Shown here piece by piece: positions 53,642 through 64,000 of a stretch of 64,000 nt of DNA (the first letter of the stretch is position 1; every line of letters begins with the position of its first letter). A program made the position numbers and the translations under genes. The notes beneath the pieces are model-generated. The model was not told where the DNA came from. It searched no databases and was given only the letters and a program-made list of their open reading frames with translations. This stretch comes from Blasia pusilla (Eukaryota; Marchantiophyta; Marchantiopsida; Blasiales), in NCBI GenBank assembly GCA_050084515.1, contig CM114271.1:23374001-23438000 (forward strand), written 5' to 3'.

Positions 53642-56417
53642 ATGGGTGTTGGTGGGATTCCAATTGGTGCGCAGCAATTTGCAGCAGTGTCTTCCTCTTC
53701 TCAGCTTCCAACACTATCAAGTGGGATTCCCCGAACTGGCCAGCCAAGGGAAGCTGTCTTAAGAGTATCAGCTTCTTTGCAAGATTTTTCTAATGTCCAT
53801 CGGAATGGGGCCTCTTCTGCTGGAGTTGTGAGAAGTTCTTCCACCGTGAATGGCTTTGGGTTAACAGTACCTAGTCAGCAAGTGGCCAGGAGTGAAAGTG
53901 GGCCACCCGTCTTAACGACGATTAAGAGCAATCTAGTAAGAAGGCCCTCTGGATCTGTGAATGTTCAGTTTGGCTACAGTGCTATCTGCTGGTCGAAGGG
54001 AGGAGCTATTTTGGGGTCTGTTGCGTTAGTCCTAGCTCTGCTCTATCTGGGCTTTGTTTGGGCAGGGTTTAACTTTGCTCCGGATAATCTGGAATATGCT
54101 ATCGTCATCGATTGTGGGAGCACTGGAACGAGGATTCATGTGTATGGATGGACGCATGAGATGGATGTAGGAAAAGATTCACTTCCAGTAATGGTTCTAC
54201 CTTTGCCTCCAGTACATCCAGGTGCTCAAAAGAATGATGGAGCACCGAGTTTTGATAAGGGAAAGAAACAAGGAGAGGGTCGAGCATACAAACGGATGGA
54301 GACAGAACCTGGAATGGACAAACTGTTGCATAATGAGTCAGGAGTGAAAGTTGCTATTCAACCCCTTATTGACTGGGCAGCCAATCAAATTCCTCGATCT
54401 GCTCATGGGAAGACCCAACTTTTCTTCATGGCCACAGCAGGTCTCCGCAAGTTGTCACCCACTGATTCAGGTTGGCTACTGGACAAAGCTTGGTCTGTAT
54501 TGAAGCGATCTCCTTTCATCTGTAGGAGGGAATGGGTACGAATTATCACTGGACAGGAAGAGGCATACTATGGATGGATTGCTCTAAATTATAATCGGGA
54601 CAGACTTGGGTATGCCTCTAAGCAGTCTTCGTTTGGTGCCCTTGACTTGGGTGGGTCATCTTTGGAAGTTACTTTTGAACCACATGAGATTCCCAGGGCA
54701 GAATATGGAGTGAATGTGACTATTGGGTCTGGAGAACACCACCTCTATGCATACTCACATCCTGGATTTGGGCTTAATGATGCTTTTGAAAAATCAGTTG
54801 CATTATTGATACAGCGTGGGGCATATAAAAGAAGAGCGGGTACTATTCATGTGCAGCACCCCTGCTTAAATCAGGGCTATAAAAAACCTTTTGTTTGTTC
54901 ATCTCGCTGTGTCCTTCCACCCTTCCCTCATGTAAATGAACCACATAAGGGACAGAGAAGCATGTTGGCTGGAGAGGAGTATGCAGGAAAAATAGAGCTT
55001 ATTGGGAAAGCAAACTGGGCCTCTTGTAGGAGTTTGGCACAGTCCGTGATCAATGTGTCAGGGCTTGCTGATGGGAGAGAATGTGAATTTCCTCCTTGTG
55101 CTTTGGGGAAGCACCAACCACAACCTCAGGGCCAATTTTACGCCCTGGCAGGATTCTTTGTTGTGTACAAGTTCTTTGGATTGACATCGAGACATTCCCT
55201 TGATGACCTTCTTCAGAAGGGTCAAGAGTTCTGCAATCTGAAGTGGACTGCTGCTCAAGAAAGTGTTGTGTTTCAACCAAGCATAGATCGTTATTGTTTT
55301 CGGGCACCATACGTCGTTGCCTTGCTTCGGGAGGGTCTGCACCTTGGAGATGATCAGATTGTAATAGGTTCCGGAGATTTTGCATGGACACTGGGGGCAG
55401 CTCTGAATGAAGCTGGTGCATTACTTCCGGCAACCCTTAAAGGAGGAGATAAATACAGTGGCCTCATTCGCTTTAGACAATCAGTGTTTATTCAAGATGT
55501 ACATTCCCTCACATTTCTGGTCCTCTTATTTTTCCTGTTTATGTTCGCACTGATTACTTGCTACCGGCGGATCCCCCCTCGTTCCTGGCGACGACCAGAC
55601 CTACCTCTATTTGTTCCACCATCTGTGAGCGGTGGCCCTTTTTCTTCTTGGTTTCCTCCTTCATTCCTCTCTCAAGTGCGCCTTGGTGGGAGCACTAGTG
55701 GGACTTCAAGCCTCTCTGGTATGTTATCTATGAGACCAAGGTTTCTGTGGCTTGAGATCCACAAGGCAAACTTGTGCCATTGTTTACAATTTTGGATAAC
55801 TATCACTGGCTGTGCTTGAATTGCAATGAATGATGGTGTTTTCTGTTTGATTTTCAGCTTTCATCTTAGATTTGAATGTTTTGTCAATCTTGAAGTAGAA
55901 CTCTGCCTTCTATCCTTTACTAATCAATAGATAGCTATCCAAAATTACGGTAAGTTCTGAAAGAGCTCCACTTTTTGCATGTTTGAGGAATCAGTACTAT
56001 ATCTTATGTATATGAGTGGCTTTCCTACGGAAAGGTTTTTTACGATGTTGGGTCCAGCTAAGTGCTTTGAGACATTGTGGCCTTGATTTTCCTCATCTTT
56101 TGGATGAAAGTACAGGTGAGGGTAGGGTGAAGCAGCCCCACAGTCCGGCACCATCAGCCTCAAACAACAGCTTTCATCATCAGATGTTTGGATCAGGAGC
56201 CATGCTTGCGGGCGGTGATGGACCAGTCTTGGAGTGTGATGCTCTGCAGCCTTCAATGGCACCTGGGGTGATCAACTCAGGTGGAAGACCACAGATCCAG
56301 TTGGCTACCCTCAAAATGCATAATAAAGGAGTGTCAAAGCTGCAGAGTCGCCGTACCCAATCAAGGGAAGATTTGAGTGCGTACATGGCAGACAATCCAC
56401 ACATTCCAAAGGTCTGA
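53642..56417 (+). CDS. Apyrase (nucleoside di/triphosphatase, GDA1/CD39 family), APY7-like, two coding exons
   Basis: Hydrolyses the gamma and beta phosphates of NTPs/NDPs, probably in the lumen of a secretory compartment or at the cell surface. Coding exons 53642-55718 and 56116-56417 (intron CTG|GTATGT ... TACAG|GTG) give 792 residues. ATG 53642 has A at -3 and G at +4; the upstream in-frame GTG is not a likely plant start. A Ser-rich cytosolic N-terminus precedes a membrane segment at about 120-142 (SVALVLALLYLGFVWAGF). All five apyrase conserved regions are present: IDCGSTGTRIHVYGW (about 155), FFMATAGLRKL (260), ITGQEEAYYGWIALNY (302), GALDLGGSSLEV (332) and GSGDFAWTLGAAL (576). A second membrane segment at about 621-640 (FLVLLFFLFMFALITCY) and a cytosolic tail ending RRTQSREDLSAYMADNPH match the long APY7-type plant apyrases with two anchors. 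The frame is intact; this is the only confident host gene. Confidence 0.92.
55719..56115 (+). other. Intron of the apyrase gene
   Basis: 397 bases, GT...AG, separating the Ser/Gly-rich tail encoded in exon 1 (SGTSSLSG) from exon 2 (EGRVKQPHSPAPSASNN). Phase 1: one base of a Gly codon lies in exon 1. Reading through gives a stop after about 33 residues. Confidence 0.8.
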
Positions 56418-58570
56418 ATGTCACTATCTATCTTTTCAGAAACTTGCTTAATTTTACTTGCCTCTTCCTTTTATGTGTAGCAACACTTGCAACTCCAGCA
56501 TATGAGTGGCTGTAACTGTATTGTGGATAAACCAGCCCTTTTGACAATCAGTAATGTTTTTGCTGGTTGATCATGTGTACTATGAAGAATGTTATTAGGG
56601 GCTTAAAAGTTTTTGCTTGTTGGTTGGTTTGGTACAAAGCAGCCACCCATCACATGAACTCAAAGCTTTGACTGTGTGGCTGTTTGTCCTAACGTTAAGC
56701 TCAATTATCTTGTCATAGCTTAGGTAATACTACAAATATATATTTGTAAGACGTCATGAGATATGGGGTATGGACAGTTGTCTACTACTTTGATATGCCA
56801 TGACTCCAGAGTAAGTAGCCCTTAAGCTATCAGCTGAAATTCATCTGCATTCTGTTCTCTAGATAGAAGATTTCATCTCTTGAACACTCAATACAAAATG
56901 GCTCAAAAGAAATCACAATGTCACAGTTTTTGTGTTATGCAGGTAATGATTCCGCGGGAAATTTGACCTGTAAGAGTCTATACAGCATTGTGCCAAGATT
57001 TAATCATCTAGTAATACTGCTTGTGACCTCACAAAGTGAGAGCATTTGAAGACTTGGATACCTATGCAACAGCTTCTTTTAACTGCAGCCATCACCCAAA
57101 GCATGTCTGCTTGGGATGCTACGACTGAAGATCACTGCCAATCCCGAGAGAAATTTTTTCTGAGAAATGTTTTTCTCAGTTGCTAATGGTCGGTCATTCA
57201 TTGGAGTAAAAGCAGGGTGTAGATTATTGAATGAGGAAGAATTGAAGTCTGGATCTGGTGTTTGGGTCAGGCATTGATTTTTGTTATCTGCAACCATCCT
57301 GTGTATTATTTATTCAGTCCACAACGCAATGGACTTTACTTGGGCCTCCATGGGTGGAGAACTATTGGACTTGGCTGAGAATATTGTCAGGGTAGAAAGG
57401 ATTCTGAGAGCTGATGGTCTGTAAGCATCCTCTTCCAAGTTGGAAAACGTGGAAGTTATCTGCATCCACTGCCATCGCATATGGGCTTTGGTGAAATTCG
57501 TCTTTTGAGGTGTAAGGTATATACATACCCTGGTCCGGTGTATGACAGACAGCTTGAGAGTAGTAGAGGCAGTTATCAAAATTCCGGCTGACTACTCCAT
57601 TTGTGTCAGCCGTCAAGTCTTCGGCTTTGTAGTTTGGGATTGTAGATGTGGGACATAAAACTCACATCTGTTAAATCCACTGTAGGTGGTTACAATGATT
57701 GAGGGGCATTCAGAATTCCGACGATTGAAAACACACATCCTTCAAACAATATCTCTGCTAATCTTGACACCGATTTGCTGATAGTGGCATTCCTCTGCCT
57801 CCCTGGTTTTGAATCCCACAACCAGTTTTTGTCTAGGACTGCTGCTACTTCAAATGTGGCTTGTAGTGATTGATAATATTTCTCCCTGTTCCACTGCAAG
57901 ATGAGGGTCCCTTGCTGCTCACTCACAATGAAACTAGATGATGTATCTGGCTGCCATAGCTGTCACTGTTCAGCTTGATCGTGTACAAATGCCTGTCCAT
58001 GTTTTCCTAATAAAGGATACTGTGACTGACCTGGGTTTGTGAGGGCGTGGAAGGAATGTTTAGGGTTTTATCTTACTCTCAAATGCCATAAAGAATCAAT
58101 TTATCTGATAAGCATGTAGTGGATCATTCTCAAATGTTGTTTAGTCTGTGTTAGTGTCGATAGTGAGATCCTTTGGGGGAATACTAATTATCAGTGGATT
58201 TGCTATATACAGTACTTACAATACTTACAACATCCCTCACTATCTGCACATTTAAGTGGTACATTCAGTGCCATTTTATACCAAAGATATGGATTTAGGG
58301 TCTTTCTGTGTGCGTAGATTGAACATGCACTCTGTGGGTTCCCCTCCTTAGATTTCCCTCACGACCGAGCTTTGTAGTTCTCCTTCCTGTTTAAATACCA
58401 AGTATTCTTCTTTTAGTGGGACTGTCAAGTCTGGGGTTCCTTATTTTCCCAAGTCTTAGTTATGGGTTTTCATCGGGGTTGAATTGTGCTTCTAAATTTG
58501 CATGTTAGTACATCTGGCAGCTCTAGTTGTGTCTATCATAGAAGTTGTTCCTTGATGGGTTTGGTATTAG
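56418..58570. other. Apyrase 3' region and spacer, no further gene seen
   Basis: Begins with probable 3' untranslated sequence, AT-rich. Several minus-strand open stretches between 57079 and 57926 show no recognisable domain or codon bias. A GCAG|GTAATG at about 56941 could belong to spliced 3' untranslated sequence. Confidence 0.5.
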
Positions 58571-60820
58571 CTTGATTTGTCATGTAGAATAGGTAGGATT
58601 GATTACCATTCGGAAAATTTGCTTAATGTTTGTGCCCACAATGCTCTTATTGTGCTTGTGATCGTGCTCCTCCTCCAGAGAGGGCCTCTACCCTTACTTC
58701 TACTACCAATGTTGCAATCACGAGGGAGGCGGCGAGCAACCCCTATACGATATGGCCATGGTAGGACCTCTTTGAGACACATTTCATCAAGCCCAATGAT
58801 AATGCCACAACAGGGAGGGACTCAAGTAGTTTCTTCGCAGGATGGTCCTCCATTGGCTTCAAATCCAGGGGAGCAAGACCCTGGAGGCACCCCAGATTGG
58901 GCTCAGCGCATGGAGGATCAACTGCATGAGACACTAGTAGGTCTGTTCAACGATGTGGGTGTGGCAACTCTTTTATGAACTTTGGGAGGTTCAAGTTGAA
59001 TCAAGAGCTAGCAGCCACCAAAACATCACCCCAAGGACACCAACAGCTAGTTACTGTAGGATCACCCGAAGCTAGTTACTGTAGGATGATCCAACAGTGG
59101 AGGATACCAGCCAATGGCATGGTTTGAAATGCTCATAAGAAACATACACTTCAAGTCCCGTTTGCTCTCTTTCTTCAGTAGAACCACGACATCCCTTGAC
59201 TTCAGCCAATACCCAATCAATACGTGTGAGATGGAGCAAAATCAACCTTCATCCCACTCGAGTGATCTTGACTACGACGTGGAAATGCTGCTGAGAAATA
59301 TTGCAGGAGTCTTGAGGGAGGTCATAGGATGGGGACGCCAACAGCAGAGCATGAACAAAGTCTAGATTAGAGATAGGTAACCTTGAAAATAGGGCCGGAG
59401 GCTTAAGTCAGTTCACTGTGCAAGTGTTATGGCCTCGTGTACTAAAGTAGGTGAAACGGATCTTCCCGTACAGGTCATGAAAGATGTAGATGATAGCCCA
59501 ATTTGTATTTGCAAATACCCACAACTAGGCCCTCTTTGGGTGAGCACTCTTCAGAATTCTTTAAACAAACTTGACATAAGTCACTTACAGATGCTTGGAA
59601 TCATAGGCTCTCTTACATTGTGCTACATTCATAGCTAGAAACCACTCTCCTTATGAACAAGACTTGTTGAAGTCTTGATTCATAACGGTGGGTCAAGGGT
59701 GTTGCAAGGAGTACGTTTTTATCTTATGTGAAAACTTTTTTGGATACTATCCCTTTAACGAGCACCTCACTACTTGTGTCCCAAATAATTTTCTGACTTT
59801 TGTACCAGTTTCCATTTCTCATTAAAAGTAATTCCCACTCCTCCATTTCTTGGGTAAGTATCAAAGAAATTGAATCTCTCCCAAGATTTAAGTACGATCG
59901 TTTTACACTCATCAAAGTGTCAAGTTTAAAATGGCATTTCTAAACAATAGACGTGTTATTCTACGGTTATCTAACACATGAAAACAGTATGTATAACACT
60001 ACAGGGAGTGGGGGTTGTTATTTGATGGAAATTTTAGGTCCTTTTATAAACTGAAAGAATACACATTTTTTGAAGAATCTTGAAGGGTTGGTATGCTATT
60101 TAAAAAAATTATTTCAAGTAGTACTTTGAGATTATTCTTGCGCTTGCTTTGCTAGGATTGGATTGCTTTTACAATTCAAATAATGCTAAGAAGTGTATCA
60201 TGTTGTATTAGATGTGGGATATCCTAACTAGTAATAGTGGATAATATATTTGTAATTCAACTCCCAATAAATTAGGTTGCTTTGCAAATGTAAACGTTAT
60301 GCTTTTCTTGTTCCCAAAATAAACAAGAACAAATTTGTCTTGTTATTATTGGAGAGAATATCGCATCATAATTTCTAGTTTAGGTGTAAAGGACATGGAT
60401 TTGAGGGATAACGGTCTTGTTTAAAAAAGGTAGTGGACGTGAGGTCTTTTAACATCACTTTGACACTTTAAGTATGAGTGGTTTAACTCATGCTTAAGGA
60501 GTAGCTAGGTTTGAGAGATGAATGGTTTTTCTTAATAAATTTTTTTGAATTATATATATTTTGAAATAAATGGAAGGGGAAGGAAAATTTTCTCTTATAA
60601 ATTTAAAATTATGCATTGTATGGTAATGAAAATTAGTGTATACTAGTAAGAACATTCATACAATGTTGTGGCATATGTAAATATCTTCAATGTTTACCTG
60701 CTTTACGAAAATTTTAAATCAAATCATATATCTTTGCTACATCTCTTGGAGTCTCCAACATATCTAAACTCTCCCAAGTGTCTCCTCCTTCTCAAGAACC
60801 TTTCGTGGAGTTCTCATTGT
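58571..60820. other. Spacer with a weak coding-like patch, unassigned
   Basis: 58670-59365 has a patch of longer open frames in more than one frame (for example SNPGEQDPGGTPDWAQRMED), possibly a decayed retroelement gag, but no zinc knuckle or other motif was found. 59640-60820 is AT-rich without features. Confidence 0.35.
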
Positions 60821-60821
60821 C

Positions 60822-61600
<779 letters not shown>

Positions 61601-62600
61601 GGCGGGGAACAATGTCTGTCCTACCACGTCATAGCCGACTGTCCCGGAGACGCACAAACCGGATGTGCACTTGCTATCGTCGTTGTATGCTATGTGGTCT
61701 GTCGACGCTTGAGGGCGGCTACTCGGTTGTCGGATCTCCTAGTGCCGACAAAATACAGAGCCGCCGCGTAGCCGTGCGCTGCTCCGTTCGACCGTTAGTG
61801 CCGCTCGTAGAGCCGAGCGTCTGAATCTCTGTCCCAGACCGCCGTGGCTGTCTGTATTTGCGGCAGGTCGTTTGCATTTTTGGATTGATGGGGTCGTAGT
61901 GTTCTGTCCGCTTTATTATGCTGTGATTTGTAGCCGCTCGAGGAGGATGGAATACCGTGTTGTGACGCCTATAACCGCAACGTGTCGTCGATTTCCGCAC
62001 CGCGCCGCTTGTGGCCGCACCGCATCGTCTTGATCACCAAGCCGTGCCATCATTGGAGAGCAGAGCGTGTATTGTTGTTGAGGAGGGTATGTCGCTGAGT
62101 GCCGTACCCTATTACCGAGTGTCGTGCTGTTTGTAGCCCTTCTGTGCCGAGAGTGCCGCACCGTACTGCTGGACCCGCACCACACATCGAGGAGATTTGA
62201 GCATCGTCAGTACCAGAGCAGTACGACTTGCTGCTTGGAGGATTTGTCTTCACGATGGAGATAGGGTCGAGGTTTTTCAGTTGCTGAGGTCAAGTTATCC
62301 ATTCTGGTCTTTTGCCTTGCACATGTTAGGGATTTCCGGGTATTGGGCAGTTCTTTGGGATATTGGGTTTCGTGTTGATGCCGAGAGCATCATTGATGTA
62401 TGGGTTAGGGGACATAGACTGTGTGGGATGTCTAGAGTTGAGGGCGTGTCCTGTCGATGGGATGATAGGACAATAGACGATTTGCTGCACCATGTGCTTG
62501 TTGCCGTACAACACACGTCTCAGTGAGAGAGTGTAGATTGAATGCCGCATGTTGGATTGAGTGATTACTCACAAGATTGAGAGTGATCGTGTGAGAGGGG
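61601..62600 (+). other. CG-rich leader upstream of G3 gag
   Basis: Compositionally distinct (many CCG, CGT, GCCG). No gene called. Lies between the possible LTR and gag. Function not determined. Confidence 0.35.
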
Positions 62601-64000
62601 CACAAGGGTCATCACGGCGTCCTTTCAGGACTTTGAGAGGCGAGGTGGTGGACCTGAGAGTAGCTCTAGAGAATTTACCCGAAGTGGTGCGAGGTTTCTA
62701 GAGTCTTTACGTGAGAGACCACCTCGATCTCCTTCTATGTCGTCTTCAAACAAGGGGAAGAGTGTAGAGGAGTGTGCTAGTGATCCACCGCACATATTGA
62801 GTGGTCCTACCAGTTGGGCGTACGAGATGGACGACCGGGGTAGAGGACCGCGTAGGTTGTGGGGTGCTATAGGCACTATAGAGTTACAAGACTTCATTAT
62901 GGAGTTTAGGAGTTGGTGTGACTCACAGCGGGCTAGGAACTCCAAAGAGTTTGACCCGTTTACAGCATGGAATGGAATATTCCAACATTTAGAGGGGGCA
63001 TCCATGGACGATTACCACGAGTTCTCGCATAGATATGCCCATGACATTGAGTCCTGGAGACTCTACTATGACCTACACTATGTATCATGGACTGAGCCAT
63101 TTCTAGATGAAGAGGAGGAGCCACGAGAGGATTCCTTCACCGGTGATGTTGTAGGAGGGGTGACTCGCACTACAACAGTTGCATCGTCCATTCAAGTTTG
63201 TCCCTCGTTCAACCCCGTGGTTGAATTCTTAGGTGAGTTGAGGGCGAGCTATAAGGGGGTACAATTGGAGAAGTTGCGGAGCATCCATGACTTCCAGAGG
63301 TGCCCACGTGAGAGTTTGGGTGAGGCCTACACCCGCTTGCGCCGGTTGATTAACGTCACTCAGGGGGTGATAGAGCCTTAGGCTATCTAGTCATGGTACG
63401 CGATGTTGGGCTAGACCCTGCAGATACGTGTGCGAGAGGGGGTGCTTCTTATGAACACCTCCCCTACGTTAAGAGATGTTTTAAGGACCGCCAAGAACAT
63501 TAAGCGCAACATGGCGGAGGAGACCGTAGCCACCATGGGTTCTCAGTCACGATTGCATGCACCACCAATGCAGCAACATGGATTCTGAGATAGGTCTGTG
63601 GCACCACGAGCTCAAGGAGGATACCGGGAGGCCATGCCACAGAGACCTGGGCCTTCATATGTGGCTCAGCAGTAGCCGCCTACGATTACTTGTTGGTCAT
63701 GTGCTGGAGCCCATCATTAGCGCGATTGCACCTGTCAGGGTCATAGTCGCGTGCCTCAGCATGGAGGAGGAGATGGTGCTGCCCTAGGAGGTTATCAATG
63801 TGTCTATTGTCAAAGGTATGGTCACACACGTGCTAGGTGTTTCAGCTTGCACCCTGAGTTACGTTCGGACCGAGGTATAGAGAGGGCACCAGAGCGAGTT
63901 GCTGGTCCGGGTGGGCGTACAGGTCGTACACCAGGTGATCCCGTTGGGGGACGAGGAATGAGATTCACCCGAGGGGATGGTGAAGTTTCCCATGGAGTAG
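62601..64000 (+). mobile_element. Ty3/gypsy element G3, gag region (continues past the window)
   Basis: The gag reading frame from about 62620 includes MSSSNKGKSVEECASDPPHI (62737), LEGASMDDYHEF and SYKGVQLEKLRSIHDFQ, and runs to a stop at 63379. Capsid-like sequence continues with SPTLRDVL and AKNIKRNMAEE. Two zinc knuckles follow at about 63690-63840: CWSCAGAHH, a stop, RDC; and CVYCQRYGHTRARC (canonical). The match to G1 at 4341-5262 defines the family. Single-base stops suggest an aged copy, though this is the best preserved gag. Confidence 0.8.

Noticed and set aside
55719-55819. Apyrase C-terminus ending in the read-through of exon 1
   Set aside because: A GT donor at 55719 and an in-phase acceptor at 56115 lead to a conserved-looking tail (RRTQSREDLSAYMAD), whereas the read-through has no resemblance to apyrase tails.
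57079-57926. Minus-strand frames downstream of the apyrase gene
   Set aside because: Short, overlapping in several frames, no motif, no splice-supported extension.

Overview
This window looks like nuclear DNA of a land plant with a large, repeat-rich genome. The evidence is an intron-containing plant-type apyrase gene, plant-style Ty3/gypsy LTR retrotransposons (one with a tRNA-Asp-type primer site), long GA microsatellites and GT-AG introns. A fern, lycophyte, bryophyte or gymnosperm seems more likely than a compact angiosperm genome, but the sequence does not settle this. Only one confident host protein-coding gene is visible, the apyrase at 53.6-56.4 kb. Nearly everything from 1 to 46.95 kb and from about 60.8 kb to the end is mobile DNA.

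The most unusual content is a family of large Mutator-like elements, present as four segments: A (1-4279), B (11817 to about 23350), C (9105-11816) and D (about 38206-46950). The best segments (B and D) share the same head-to-head plan. On the minus strand lie a coiled-coil plus ParB-like protein (conserved DGNHR motif) and a beta-class N6-adenine/N4-cytosine DNA methyltransferase. On the plus strand lies a Mutator-type transposase with a C-terminal SWIM zinc finger. The two transcription units diverge from facing TATA boxes. The promoter region, the introns and the 3' regions of the element are filled with dozens of palindromes whose consensus arms are GCAACCCGTCGG and CCGACGGGTTGC; exons are free of them. 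A working hypothesis is a transposon that encodes its own DNA methyltransferase and a ParB-like protein and carries arrays of matching palindromic sites, loosely parallel to bacterial ParB-parS or modification systems. All copies seen here are broken by stops, frameshifts or truncation.

Layout. 1-4279: element A, inserted into the gag of a decayed gypsy element G1 (4280 to about 8541). 8542-9104: part of an unknown ORF. 9105-11816: segment C. 11817-23350: segment B, nested into C. 23351-24108 and 34819-38205: gypsy element G2, split by a complete LTR retrotransposon (24114-34813, 5-bp target duplication ATAGG). 38206-46950: segment D, possibly the other half of C. 46951-47690: another fragment of an unknown ORF. 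47.7-53.6 kb: AT-rich spacer, a GT/GA microsatellite and a CpG-rich apyrase 5' region. 53642-56417: apyrase gene. 56.4-60.8 kb: spacer. 60.8-64 kb: third gypsy element G3 (5' part and gag). G1 and G2 carry a PHD-finger-like domain at the end of pol, after the integrase.
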